Part shown: piece by piece, positions 37,510 through 46,981 of the stretch
How the letters are laid out: every line of letters begins with the position of its first letter
Position numbering within the stretch: the stretch's first letter is position 1
NCBI RefSeq assembly: GCF_008808095.1
Contig: NZ_CP023396.1
Location: 1,922,001-1,986,000, forward strand
Origin: Pseudoalteromonas ruthenica
GTDB lineage: Bacteria; Pseudomonadota; Gammaproteobacteria; Enterobacterales; Alteromonadaceae
Direction of reading: 5' to 3'
DNA: 64,000 nucleotides
Notes under the pieces: generated by a model
Seen by the model: the letters and a program-made list of their open reading frames with translations, nothing else
Databases searched by the model: none
Told to the model about the DNA's origin: nothing
Position numbers and translations under genes: made by a program

Positions 37510-38243
37510 AGCTGCTCACTCAAGGCGCTGAGGTCTTGGCATTGCAATAGCCGTGCTAGGGCTATAAACACTTGAGGAATACGCTCTGGCGTATTGATTT
37601 GCCCTTGGTATCCGCAAAGCGGCATACTCGGTGCATCACTTTCCAATAGCAGATGCTCTATTGCGACACTACGCAGTGCTTGCTGGGTCTTGACCGATCG
37701 AGCATAGGTAATGGTTCCGCCCACACCCAATTTAAAGCCTAACTTGATATAGTATTTAGCCACTTGTTCGGACCCAGAAAACGCATGGATCACGCCGCCA
37801 TAACGCGGCCGACAACGCTTAAAGCTCGCAGCGATTAAGTCATGGCTCTGACGGTGATGAACAATGAGTGGCAACGCCAGTTCATTCGCTAAGGCAATCT
37901 GCGCTTCAAAGAGCGCCACTTGCTTGTCCATTTCTCCAATACTGCGATCAAGGCCGCACTCTCCGATGGCGCACCAACGGTGCTTATGCGCTGTTGCCAG
38001 TTCGCCTAGGCCGACTATATGTTCACTCGCGTGTTGCGACAAAAAGTAGGGATGTAAACCAGCACCGATATGAGTAGGTCCATGGTGCTGGCTGAAGTCG
38101 AGCAACTGCTGAGATTGCGCCAAGCTAATGCCAGGCACAATAAACTGCTCCACGCCCAACGCTTGGGCATTCGCTATTATCGCCTCTCGCTGGCCATCGA
38201 ACTCGCTAAAATCGAGGTGGCAATGAGAATCGATAAAACGCAT
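37476..38243 (-). CDS. yjjV: TatD-family metal-dependent hydrolase (YjjV-like)
   Basis: Putative DNase/deoxyribonuclease of 255 aa. The metal-binding HCHLDF at the N-terminus, ECGLDR, the histidine in PLIVHHRQSHD, HAFSG and the aspartate in LLESDAP are all present. The closest E. coli relative by pattern is YjjV. It begins immediately before the pdxH stop, so both lie in one transcript. Substrate unproven. Confidence 0.9.
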   Translation of the reverse strand: MRFIDSHCHLDFSEFDGQREAIIANAQALGVEQFIVPGISLAQSQQLLDFSQHHGPTHIGAGLHPYFLSQHASEHIVGLGELATAHKHRWCAIGECGLDRSIGEMDKQVALFEAQIALANELALPLIVHHRQSHDLIAASFKRCRPRYGGVIHAFSGSEQVAKYYIKLGFKLGVGGTITYARSVKTQQALRSVAIEHLLLESDAPSMPLCGYQGQINTPERIPQVFIALARLLQCQDLSALSEQLYFNCLAFLRK

Positions 38244-38888
38244 TTAAGGGTTTAGGCGCTCGACACGCCAGCTCCCATCTGGCTGACGACGATACATAAA
38301 GCGATCATGAAGGCGATGCGCTCCTCCTTGCCAAAACTCGACCTTAGTCGGCTCGACACAGTATCCTCCCCAAAAATCAGGCAGCGGGATTTCACCTTTA
38401 GCAAACTTACTTTTCATTTGCGCAAACTTTTCCATAAGCGCCTGACGTGATGACACCGGCCGGCTTTGGCTAGAAGCCCATGCCGCTAATTGGCTTTCTT
38501 TTGGCCGCGATAAGAAATATTTTGCCACTCGCGATGTTGGCAACGGTTTGGCCTCGCCGTAAACAATGACTTGACGCTCAAACATGTGCCACGGGAAGTG
38601 CAGACTAATTTTATTATTCTGGGCAAGTTCCTGCGCTTTGCGTGAGCCGGTATTAGTGAAGAACACAAACCCTTGCTCATCGATATGCTTAAGCAACACA
38701 ATACGCTGCGAAGGCTGACCCTGCTCGTCAACGGTGGCTACAACCATGGCCGTCGGATCGGGGATTTGCGCATCAATGGCTTGTTGTAACCACTTTTCAA
38801 ACTGTGCTACCGGCGTCGCATCGAGCATGGTTTCATCTAACCCACCTTGCAAATACTCACGACGAATATCTTCCAATTTCATATTCAT
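38244..38888 (-). CDS. pdxH: pyridoxamine/pyridoxine 5'-phosphate oxidase
   Basis: FMN enzyme making pyridoxal 5'-phosphate (214 aa). Family hallmarks are the N-terminal [31 protein letters not shown] with [33 protein letters not shown] and the C-terminal [12 protein letters not shown]. The end (WRVERLNP) is the universally conserved PdxH terminus. The start could be either of two ATGs two codons apart. Confidence 0.96.
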   Translation of the reverse strand: MNMKLEDIRREYLQGGLDETMLDATPVAQFEKWLQQAIDAQIPDPTAMVVATVDEQGQPSQRIVLLKHIDEQGFVFFTNTGSRKAQELAQNNKISLHFPWHMFERQVIVYGEAKPLPTSRVAKYFLSRPKESQLAAWASSQSRPVSSRQALMEKFAQMKSKFAKGEIPLPDFWGGYCVEPTKVEFWQGGAHRLHDRFMYRRQPDGSWRVERLNP

Positions 38889-39076
38889 TCCTTCTCACTA
38901 AGCGCCAAGAATACCCTACAATCAATCAAGCTATGTCGCCTTGCCCAGTCACTCAGCTTGTCCCGAAGTAAAGCCTATTGGGGGATGTGTGTAATCGACC
39001 TCCCCAACAGCCTACTTTGGATAAAGCGCGCGGTTCGGTCGATGAGAGGGCCAAATATCAGCAAACCTTGAGCTGA

Positions 39077-40819
39077 TTACATTTGCTCCATCACCTCAAT
39101 GCCAAGCAGGTCTAGCCCTTTGTGTAAGGTTTTTGCTACCAATGAACACAGCACTAAGCGGCTATTTTTATCTGCGTCGCTGACGCCCTCTTTAAGTACC
39201 GGACAAGCTTCATAGAAGCTCATATACAAGCTCGCCAGCTCATACAAGTACCCACATAGTACGTGTGGTGTGGCATCGCTGATCATTTGGTCCAGCACTT
39301 CTTCAAATTGCATCAGCTTGATAGCCAGCGCTTTTTCCTGTGGCGCAGCAATCACAACCGGTGCCTGATGAGTGGTGCTATCAATGCCGGCTTTACGGAA
39401 AATACTTTTCACTCGCGTATAGGCATATTGCAGATAAGGCGCCGTGGCTCCCTCAAAGCTCAACATGGTATCCCAGTTAAAGATGTAGTCACTGGTACGG
39501 TTTTTCGATAGGTCGGCGTATTTTACCGCGCCAATTCCCACTTTCCGGGCGATTTCTTCTTGCTCTTGCGCACTATGAGGAGAGTCGCTATCGGCTAGCT
39601 TTGCTTTGGCGCGGGTCACCGCTTCATCAAGTAGATCGGCAAGCTTAACGGTACCGCCAGTACGGGTCTTAAACGGTTTACCGTCCTCGCCCATCATGGT
39701 GCCAAATGGACAGAATTCATAGCTGGTTTGTTCGCGTAAAAAGCCGGCCTTGCGTGCTGTCAGCTCAACTTGGCTAAAGTGCAGGCTTTGACGAGCATCA
39801 ACGAAAATCAAGATACGATCGGCTTGCAAATCATTAGAGCGATAATCACAGGCGGCAAGGTCTGTGGTTGAATATAAAAAGCCACCGCCGGATTTCTGCA
39901 CGATGAACACCGATGGCTCACCGTCTTTGTTGGCTAACTCATCTAAAAAGACCACTTGCGCACCCTGGTCTTCCTGCGCCAGCCCTTTTTCTTTAAGCAC
40001 CTCAATCATGCGCTGCAACTCACTGTTGTAGGCACTTTCCGCTTTAATGTCATCACGAGTCAGGGTGACATTCAGCTTTTTGTATACTTCTTCGGAGTGC
40101 TTGACCGAGGTATCAATGAAAAGTTGCCACAGCTTATTACAGTGCGCATCGCCTTGTTGTAGGCGCACAACATACTCGCGCGCCTTATCAGCAAAACCGG
40201 CCTCATCGTCGAAACGCTTTTTGGCGTCACGATAGAATGTCTCTAAATCAGCAAGCGCTACGGCCTCTAGATCAACGCCCTCATTTAGCATGTCTTCCAA
40301 ATGCGCGATAAGCATACCAAATTGCGTACCCCAATCGCCCATGTGGTTTTGCCGTATTACTTTATCACCACGAAACTCCAAGGCACGTACCACGGCATCA
40401 CCGATAATGGTGGAACGTAAATGGCCCACGTGCATTTCCTTGGCAAGATTGGGCGATGAGTAATCCACCACCACTGTATCTGCTTGCGGGTGCTGCGCTA
40501 CACCGAGTGTATCGTCTTGGCTTGCAGCTTCGACGCTGGCGCCTAAAAACGCCGGTTTGAGGTGAATGTTAATAAAGCCTGGGCCTGCTATTTCGACCTC
40601 GGCGGCGATATCGCTCACATCCAGGTTATCGATAATTTTTTGCGCTAGTTCACGCGGATTAGTTTTTAGCTTTTTCGCGGCGCCCATGGCACCGTTAATT
40701 TGGTAATCACCAAATTGCGGGCGCGTACTTTGCGTCACCGCTGGATTCGTGCCTTGCTCAAGTCCCGCAGCGATCATCGCAGCGTTGGCTTTTTCAATCA
40801 GAATTTGCTTAATGTTCAT
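39077..40819 (-). CDS. argS: arginyl-tRNA synthetase
   Basis: Class I synthetase of 580 aa. The N-terminal Add-1 domain is followed by the HIGH-type motif in [17 protein letters not shown] canonical KMSK is absent, as in most ArgRS; the loop has [13 protein letters not shown]. The C-terminal anticodon-binding domain ends in [16 protein letters not shown]. It is separated from prfC by about 70 bp. Confidence 0.97.
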   Translation of the reverse strand: MNIKQILIEKANAAMIAAGLEQGTNPAVTQSTRPQFGDYQINGAMGAAKKLKTNPRELAQKIIDNLDVSDIAAEVEIAGPGFINIHLKPAFLGASVEAASQDDTLGVAQHPQADTVVVDYSSPNLAKEMHVGHLRSTIIGDAVVRALEFRGDKVIRQNHMGDWGTQFGMLIAHLEDMLNEGVDLEAVALADLETFYRDAKKRFDDEAGFADKAREYVVRLQQGDAHCNKLWQLFIDTSVKHSEEVYKKLNVTLTRDDIKAESAYNSELQRMIEVLKEKGLAQEDQGAQVVFLDELANKDGEPSVFIVQKSGGGFLYSTTDLAACDYRSNDLQADRILIFVDARQSLHFSQVELTARKAGFLREQTSYEFCPFGTMMGEDGKPFKTRTGGTVKLADLLDEAVTRAKAKLADSDSPHSAQEQEEIARKVGIGAVKYADLSKNRTSDYIFNWDTMLSFEGATAPYLQYAYTRVKSIFRKAGIDSTTHQAPVVIAAPQEKALAIKLMQFEEVLDQMISDATPHVLCGYLYELASLYMSFYEACPVLKEGVSDADKNSRLVLCSLVAKTLHKGLDLLGIEVMEQM

Positions 40820-40888
40820 AGTTGCAGTTACCTTGCAATAAGGGCCAGCGAGGGCTGACCACGATTAATACAGTTGCTCAGTGGCGCT

Positions 40889-42475
40889 TTAGTGCTCGCG
40901 CGTTTCGCTAAAGGTTACCTCTGGGTAACGCTCCATGGATAAGTTCAAGTTTACGCGACTTGGGGCGATGTATGTCAGGTTATCTCCGCCATCTAAGGCT
41001 AGGTTTTGCTCACACTTGCGCTTGAACTCTTCAAATTTCTTCACATCATCACAGCTTACCCAACGCGCCGTATTAACGTTGACACTTTCATAGATGGCAT
41101 CCACTTTGTATTCGGCTTTTAAGCGTGCAACCACAACATCAAACTGCAGCACCCCAACAGCGCCAACAATTAAGTCATTATTGGCAAGCGGTCTAAACAC
41201 CTGCACCGCGCCCTCTTCCGATAGCTGTACGAGGCCTTTAAGCAACTGCTTTTGCTTAAGTGGATCTTTAAGGCGAATACGGCGGAATAACTCTGGGGCA
41301 AAGTTAGGAATACCGCTGAACTTAAGCTTTTCTCCGTCGGTGAAAGTATCACCAATTTGGATAGTGCCGTGGTTGTGCAAGCCAATAATATCACCGGCAT
41401 AGGCGTGCTCAGCACGCTCGCGGTCACCAGCCATAAAGGTCACCGCATCAGAAATACTGATTTGCTTGCCTATACGCACGTGGTTCATCTTCATGCCTTG
41501 GCTGTACTTGCCCGAGACAATGCGCATAAAGGCAATACGGTCACGGTGTTTGGGGTCCATGTTGGCCTGAATTTTAAACACAAAGCCTGTGAACTTTTCG
41601 TGCTCAGCACCCACTTTGTTGCCATCATCGGTGGCGCGCGGTAAGGGGGCCGGAGCCCACTCGGTCAAGCCATCAAGCATATGATCAACGCCAAAGTTGC
41701 CCAACGCAGTACCGAAGTAAACTGGGGTTAACTCACCGCTCAAAAATAACTCTAAATCGAATTCGTTGGACGCTCCTTGCACCAGCTCAATTTCTTCGCG
41801 CAGTTGTTGCGCTAAGCTCTCACCCACCGCTTCGTCTAATTCACTGTTATCCAGCCCTTTGACGATGCGCAACTCTTGAATGGTATGGCCTTGACCGCTT
41901 TGATACAAAATCGTCTCGTCACGGTGCAAATGATAGACCCCTTTGAATTCCTTACCACAGCCAATGGGCCAGGTTACGGGGGCACACATCATATTGAGCT
42001 CAGTTTCCACCTCATCCAATAACTCCATTGGATCGCGAATATCACGGTCCAGTTTGTTCATAAAGGTGACGATGGGGGTGTCACGTAAACGGGTGACTTC
42101 CATTAACTTACGAGTTCGGTCCTCAACACCCTTAGCGGCATCAATCACCATCAAACACGAGTCCACGGCGGTCAAAGTACGGTAGGTATCCTCAGAGAAG
42201 TCTTCGTGCCCTGGGGTATCTAGCAGGTTAACTAAACGCTCGTTATAAGGGAACTGCATTACCGAGGTGGTCACCGAGATGCCACGCTCTTTTTCCATTT
42301 CCATCCAGTCTGACTTAGCGTGTTGGTTTGACCCTCGGCCTTTAACTGTGCCCGCTTTTTGAATGGCTTGTCCGAATAATAGAACTTTTTCGGTAATGGT
42401 GGTTTTACCCGCATCGGGGTGTGAAATAATCGCAAAAGTACGACGTTTACTAATTTGTTGTGTTAACTCTGACAT
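40889..42475 (-). CDS. prfC: peptide chain release factor 3
   Basis: GTPase recycling RF1/RF2 (528 aa with the ATG at 42475; the frame extends to 42505). G1 is [10 protein letters not shown]3 [16 protein letters not shown] and G4 NKLD. The 5' end reads ATTATTTCACACCCCGA on the coding strand, close to the attachment site used by SXT/R391-type elements, and is uninterrupted here. In E. coli prfC also lies close to rimI and holD. Confidence 0.97.
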   Translation of the reverse strand: MSELTQQISKRRTFAIISHPDAGKTTITEKVLLFGQAIQKAGTVKGRGSNQHAKSDWMEMEKERGISVTTSVMQFPYNERLVNLLDTPGHEDFSEDTYRTLTAVDSCLMVIDAAKGVEDRTRKLMEVTRLRDTPIVTFMNKLDRDIRDPMELLDEVETELNMMCAPVTWPIGCGKEFKGVYHLHRDETILYQSGQGHTIQELRIVKGLDNSELDEAVGESLAQQLREEIELVQGASNEFDLELFLSGELTPVYFGTALGNFGVDHMLDGLTEWAPAPLPRATDDGNKVGAEHEKFTGFVFKIQANMDPKHRDRIAFMRIVSGKYSQGMKMNHVRIGKQISISDAVTFMAGDRERAEHAYAGDIIGLHNHGTIQIGDTFTDGEKLKFSGIPNFAPELFRRIRLKDPLKQKQLLKGLVQLSEEGAVQVFRPLANNDLIVGAVGVLQFDVVVARLKAEYKVDAIYESVNVNTARWVSCDDVKKFEEFKRKCEQNLALDGGDNLTYIAPSRVNLNLSMERYPEVTFSETREH

Positions 42476-42709
42476 GCGGTCACTTATGAATAGTCGACCC
42501 GGCACTAAACGCGAACCAAGCCGGGAATTAATTTAGAGATTATTACGCGTGATTATACCGACTTTAGCATGCACACAAAAGCGCCTAATACCGACAAAAG
42601 TGACTTCTACGCATTGCCATGTGTATTATTGCTAAGCAATTTTGTATAATTTTTCGTTCGTTTGAGTTAGTAAGCTGTTTTTTACGTTGCAAGGAGCCGC
42701 ACCCATACC

Positions 42710-45376
42710 ATGAAAACCAGTAAGTTAAGTATACGATTACTATGGTATATCACTCCGGTGGTGATTTTGCCCTTGCTGTTTTTAGGTGGCTTTACCTTGA
42801 CCAACGTAACTTCAAGCTCACAACAGCAAACACAGCTCATTGTAAGCCGCTTTGTCGAACAGCAGCAAAATAAGGTGTTTCACTCCCTCAATGTCTATCA
42901 CTCAACCACCGAGCTGTTAACAAGCTCACCCGTACTGCAAGACTTTGTGCCGGAAATACATCAGAGCAGCGACCGCTACACCGAACGTTTAGCGGCGCTA
43001 ATGGATGTGTTTGGCAGCTACACCCAAGCTTACCCAGATATACTCAGTATTAACTTAGTGTCGCCACAGCAAAAAAGTTATGCTTACTTTTCAACGAAAT
43101 TAGAGTCCGCACCGCAGGCATACCCATTTTTTGAGAAACTCAGCGCCAGTTCCCTGCGCCGCCAGCAATTTATGGTGCAAAATGAACGCGGCGAAACCAC
43201 ACTGTACTTCGTGCAAAAGGTATTTACCCCAGATTACCACTTAGAGCGCCCTATTTTATTGGGCTACGTAATAATGCGCGTGCAGCCAACAGTACTTAAT
43301 ACAGCGATTTTAGAGTCTCCCTACAACAATACCCTCAACTTGATGCTCACTGAGCAAGGGAAAATTCTATTTAGCTCTAACCACGCCCTACGAGGCCAGA
43401 GTATCGCCAGCGAAGAGCTGCGTAAAATTAGCTTATGGGCCGATAATGGTCGCCTCAACGAGCTCGCCTTGCACAGTATTGATCACACACAACGCTTGGT
43501 GTATGCGGTGCAAATGGCCGGAGGCCACTACTTCATTACCAGTATTCCGAAAGAATTACTGTACGAGTCTGGCAAAGTCATTAGCTTGATCACCGCCTTA
43601 ATTGTGATGATCTCTGTTATCACTCTGCCAATACTCATTTTTATTGTTGTACGTAACTTGCTGTTAAACCCTATCGAACAGTTGGGGGCGGCCAGTCACC
43701 GCGTTGGCGAGAATGACCTTGCCGTACGCCTACCCGATGATCGCAAGGACGAGGTAGGCCAACTCTTTAGTGATTTCAATCACATGGTTAATAAAATTTA
43801 CCACACCCAGGGAGAGCTCGAAGAATACAAAAACACCTTGGAACAAAAAGTAGAAGCGCGCACCTTGGAGCTGGAAAAAACCAATAAGGCGTTAGAGCTC
43901 GCCATTGAACAAGCCGAGCAAGCCAACCAACTTAAAAGTCGCTTCCTAGCCAATATGAGTCATGAGATCCGCACTCCGCTGACAGCAATTATGGGGTTCA
44001 CCGAGCAGCTGCTTGATAACAACAAGATAAAAGAAGAAAAAGTGCACACCCAGCTCGCTACGGTACTGCGCAATTCACGCCACCTGCTGGAACTGATTAA
44101 TAACATTCTCGACTTATCGAAAATCAAAGCTGAGAAATTAGATATGAATCATGAACCGGTGTCGCTATATGAATTACTCCATGATCTTGAGTCCATCGTC
44201 GAGCCTCAAGCGCAGCAAAAACAACTGCAATTCGATATCGACTATCACTTCCCGCTGCCCAAATATTTAAGCAGCGATCAAACGCGATTAAAGCAAATCC
44301 TCTTAAACATTCTCACTAATGCGGTGAAGTTCACCACCCAAGGTGGCGTGCATATGAGCATTCGCTATCAAAGTGGCATGCTGGAGTTTGTTGTTACCGA
44401 CACGGGGATTGGTATTTCAGATAAAGAACTGGACCGTATATTTAAGCCCTTTGAACAAGCTGATGCCACCACCACACGACGTTTTGGAGGCAGCGGCCTT
44501 GGCCTCTGTATTGCTAAAAACTTGGCGCAGCTACTCGGCGGTGATATTTGGGCACAAAGCCAACAAGGGGTCGGCAGTCAATTCACTATTCATGTTGCTT
44601 GCTATCAACAATATACCGAACAGGATTATTACTACGACCACGCACAAATGCAGCCAGTTTACAGCGAACGCCCCGCCCTGAGCGAGCAGCGCTTTGATGG
44701 CGATATTCTTGTGGCGGAAGACAACAAAGATAACCAGGCGTTAATATCACTGCTACTTGAGCGCTGGGGGATTGAGCCTGACTTTGCTAACAACGGCGCA
44801 GAGGCGGTGGAAAAGGCCTTGGTCAAAGACTACCAGTTAATTCTTATGGATATGCAAATGCCCGTTATGGGCGGAGAAGAGGCCACCAAAATGCTCCGCC
44901 ATGCCGCTTATGATGGCCCTATTATCGCCTTAACTGCCAACGTGATGAAACATGATATTGAGCGCTATCTCGGTGCTGGCTGTGATAAGACTTTAGGAAA
45001 GCCTATTGATAAGCAGGAGCTTGAGCATACGTTAGCCACCTACTTGAGCATTCAACAAGAAGCGGCCTCACAGTGGGACGATATTTTGCAAAGCGAGCGT
45101 TTTTTGCAAATTAATGCCAATTATAAGGAAAAGCTGCCTGAGTACCTTGATGAGGTGCTTGGCCACCACCATGACGGGGATTGGGAACAGTTGCAGTCAC
45201 TGGCTCACAGCATCAAAGGCAGCGCCAGCTGTTTTGGTTTCTTTGCCATTGCCGAAGCAGCGGGCGAGCTCGAGCAGGTCTTACGTCAAGGCCACCATGA
45301 CAGCCATGACTACAGCGTACTTAAGCTCGAACACGCCATTCGCTATGTGCTTGAGCAAGATGTCGAGCCAAGCTAA
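42710..45376 (+). CDS. hybrid sensor histidine kinase with receiver and Hpt domains
   Basis: Phosphorelay protein of 888 aa. A membrane helix near residues 9-30, a large periplasmic sensor region (about 35-285, probably a dCache-like fold) and a second helix (about 288-315) are followed by HAMP, a coiled coil (360-410), HisKA with H418 (MSHEIRTPL) and HATPase (NAVKFT, DTGIGIS, GGSGLGL). A receiver has D714 (LILMDMQMP), and an Hpt domain has H833 (LAHSIKGSA). All phosphotransfer residues are intact. No dedicated response regulator is adjacent, and the stimulus is unknown. Confidence 0.93.
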   Translation: MKTSKLSIRLLWYITPVVILPLLFLGGFTLTNVTSSSQQQTQLIVSRFVEQQQNKVFHSLNVYHSTTELLTSSPVLQDFVPEIHQSSDRYTERLAALMDVFGSYTQAYPDILSINLVSPQQKSYAYFSTKLESAPQAYPFFEKLSASSLRRQQFMVQNERGETTLYFVQKVFTPDYHLERPILLGYVIMRVQPTVLNTAILESPYNNTLNLMLTEQGKILFSSNHALRGQSIASEELRKISLWADNGRLNELALHSIDHTQRLVYAVQMAGGHYFITSIPKELLYESGKVISLITALIVMISVITLPILIFIVVRNLLLNPIEQLGAASHRVGENDLAVRLPDDRKDEVGQLFSDFNHMVNKIYHTQGELEEYKNTLEQKVEARTLELEKTNKALELAIEQAEQANQLKSRFLANMSHEIRTPLTAIMGFTEQLLDNNKIKEEKVHTQLATVLRNSRHLLELINNILDLSKIKAEKLDMNHEPVSLYELLHDLESIVEPQAQQKQLQFDIDYHFPLPKYLSSDQTRLKQILLNILTNAVKFTTQGGVHMSIRYQSGMLEFVVTDTGIGISDKELDRIFKPFEQADATTTRRFGGSGLGLCIAKNLAQLLGGDIWAQSQQGVGSQFTIHVACYQQYTEQDYYYDHAQMQPVYSERPALSEQRFDGDILVAEDNKDNQALISLLLERWGIEPDFANNGAEAVEKALVKDYQLILMDMQMPVMGGEEATKMLRHAAYDGPIIALTANVMKHDIERYLGAGCDKTLGKPIDKQELEHTLATYLSIQQEAASQWDDILQSERFLQINANYKEKLPEYLDEVLGHHHDGDWEQLQSLAHSIKGSASCFGFFAIAEAAGELEQVLRQGHHDSHDYSVLKLEHAIRYVLEQDVEPS

Positions 45377-45607
45377 TCACTGCGCGTGTTTATGCGCGCC
45401 AATAATTCCATGAATGGCTGCCATTGCCGGGTCATGAGCATTGAAGTACTGCTTTGATGACAGTGTCACCGGCACATGAGGAGCAATCCAAATACGGTGG
45501 TCCTCGGCCTTTGACACATCATCACTTAACCTAACAAGCGAAGACAATGCGTTGCTAAAAAATAGGCGCCCTGCGCAGCAGCTACAATAGCGACACGTCG
45601 TTCTCAT
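45377..45607 (-). CDS. small cysteine-rich hypothetical protein
   Basis: ORF of 76 aa, starting RTTCRYCSCCAGRLFF and ending IHGIIGAHKHAQ. The CxxCxCC cluster near the N-terminus could bind metal. No ribosome site is obvious, and it ends directly against the convergent kinase gene. Amino-acid composition is protein-like and nothing else competes for the space. It may be a real gene, or a truncated one lacking its former N-terminus. Confidence 0.4.
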   Translation of the reverse strand: MRTTCRYCSCCAGRLFFSNALSSLVRLSDDVSKAEDHRIWIAPHVPVTLSSKQYFNAHDPAMAAIHGIIGAHKHAQ

Positions 45608-45757
45608 CGTGTTCGGTAAGTGTCATTTTTAGCTAATACTATCAAGGTGTTGAGATCGAAACTTTATCTAAGTTGTAACAAATTATCTGGTTGCACTAGC
45701 TTAAATTCAAAGCAGGTAGCTTAAAATAACAAGAGATATATGCTTGAAGGGGTGCGC

Positions 45758-46216
45758 TTAAGGCTGCGCTACATCTAGCTCGCGCATCATTAACAGTGCA
45801 TCTTCGCCGTCTGGGTAATACTTTTTGCGTCGACCATTAATCACAAAGCCACTGCGCTGATAAAGGCCGCTGGCAGCATCATTACTCGACCGCACTTCTA
45901 AAAAGATGGCCTCGCATTGGCGCGCTGTTGCTTGGTTTATAAGATGGTTCATTAGCGCTTTACTGAGCCCCTGCCCTTGCTTATTTGGAACAATACAAAT
46001 GTCCATCAGCGTGCAATCTGGGCCCGCTTGCTCGGCTATATAAAAGCCTACCAGCTCAGCCTCATCATAGAGCCCGGCGTTGAAATAACGCCCACCTAGG
46101 CATGAGCGTATCAGCTTTTCGCTCCACGGGTGGCTGTGACAGGCATTTTCAATAACGCATACCGCCTGGATATGATCCAACGACAGCTCACTCACTTGCA
46201 TGGCTATACTCGTCAA
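45758..46216 (-). CDS. rimI: ribosomal protein S18 alanine N-acetyltransferase RimI
   Basis: GNAT-family acetyltransferase of 152 aa. The acetyl-CoA loop is NKQGQGLSKALMNHL, and the C-terminal EVRSSNDAASGLYQRSGF and RKKYYPDGEDALLM are RimI hallmarks. The start may instead be the ATG at 46201 (147 aa). Either way it overlaps the end of the upstream holD-like gene, the same gene pair as in E. coli. Confidence 0.93.
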   Translation of the reverse strand: MTSIAMQVSELSLDHIQAVCVIENACHSHPWSEKLIRSCLGGRYFNAGLYDEAELVGFYIAEQAGPDCTLMDICIVPNKQGQGLSKALMNHLINQATARQCEAIFLEVRSSNDAASGLYQRSGFVINGRRKKYYPDGEDALLMMRELDVAQP

Positions 46217-46490
46217 TCACATTCGATAACTGCTGCCACAACGCCTGCTTTTGAGTGACCGCCAGCGTTGCTGCGGGCAAGTAGACACTCAGCCCCTGTA
46301 CTTGTGGGCTTGGTACATCACTAATATAAACGGCAGCGCCTTGTGGCAAGCAGCGTAAAATATCTTGTGCCACTGTGTTGTTTAATGGCTCTGCATTGGC
46401 CGAATTGACATGTGCAACGGGCGCTGTTGCGTCGCTGCTGCGTAAACGCACAGGTTGAATCGCAAGTATATCGGCAATATCTGGATGCAT
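46188..46490 (-). CDS. holD: DNA polymerase III psi subunit (HolD-like)
   Basis: Protein of 100 aa from the ATG at 46490 (MHPDIADILAIQPVRLR). The frame is open further upstream to 46580, but that would run into the tRNA. The alternating central region and the C-terminal KQALWQQLSNVIDEY match the psi pattern, and the position before rimI supports it. Psi links the clamp loader to chi and SSB. Sequence conservation in this family is low, so context carries much of the call. Confidence 0.75.
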   Translation of the reverse strand: MHPDIADILAIQPVRLRSSDATAPVAHVNSANAEPLNNTVAQDILRCLPQGAAVYISDVPSPQVQGLSVYLPAATLAVTQKQALWQQLSNVIDEYSHASE

Positions 46491-46550
46491 AGTAATGATT
46501 AAGTCGTTTTGGCGAGAGCCAGTGTAGCGCAAAGCTAGAAAAGAAAGAAG

Positions 46551-46627
46551 TGGCAGGGGCGGAGAGATTCGAACTCCCAACCGTCGGTTTTGGAGACCGC
46601 TGTTCTACCAATTGGAACTACGCCCCT
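46551..46627 (-). tRNA. tRNA-Trp (anticodon CCA)
   Basis: A complete cloverleaf reads on the minus strand: acceptor AGGGGCG/CGCCCCT, D-arm GTTC/GAAC, anticodon arm with loop CTCCAAA (anticodon CCA), T-arm with GTTCGAATC-type loop, discriminator G. The 3' CCA is encoded (46551-46553). It lies just upstream of holD and just beyond the left end of the guaA-linked island. Confidence 0.96.
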
Positions 46628-46703
46628 GCAATGTCGACGCATTATAATGAGGTTTTTAAAAAGGTAAAGAAAAAATCACGCTTACCCGGTTTAACTGCTT
46701 TTA

Positions 46704-46740
46704 AAATAAACAAACGGCATGCAATTGCTTGCATGCCGCT
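46704..46740 (-). terminator. terminator, probably the ancestral guaA terminator
   Basis: Perfect 10-bp stem CGGCATGCAA / TTGCATGCCG, loop TTGC, followed on the minus strand by a T-rich tract. Reading left, it comes about 40 bp after the isolated 13-bp guaA end copy, so it probably terminated guaBA before the island separated them. Confidence 0.7.
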
Positions 46741-46778
46741 TTAATATGGTTGTTCTTTCGCCGTGAGGCTAAACCACT

Positions 46779-46791
46779 ATTCCCACTCGAT
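46779..46791 (-). repeat. left attachment repeat (copy of the guaA 3' end)
   Basis: The 13-bp sequence ATTCCCACTCGAT is identical to 50603-50615 inside guaA. On the minus strand it reads ATC GAG TGG GAA T, followed by AG, giving I-E-W-E and a TAG stop: the intact end of a GuaA reading frame. This is what remains of the original gene end after site-specific integration. Confidence 0.75.
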
Positions 46792-46845
46792 GATTAATGC
46801 TGTCTTAAAACACTATAAAATCAATAAAATAGCATTATCTCTGCA

Positions 46846-46873
46846 TGTCGATACCATACAAAATACCATGGTA
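46846..46873. repeat. left-end ATACCAT motifs (possible integrase arm sites)
   Basis: Two plus-strand copies of ATACCAT (46851-46857 and 46863-46869), the first within TGTCGATACCAT, which recurs exactly at 50444-50455 near the other island end. They lie 55-80 bp inside the left attachment repeat. Confidence 0.4.
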
Positions 46874-46981
46874 AGAAAACTTGGAGACTGTACTGATCGT
46901 GTCGCCCGACGCAAAACGCTTTTAGACCGACAACTTGCACACCACAAAGGATATTCGTCCAAAAGCGGTTATTCAAAGAAG

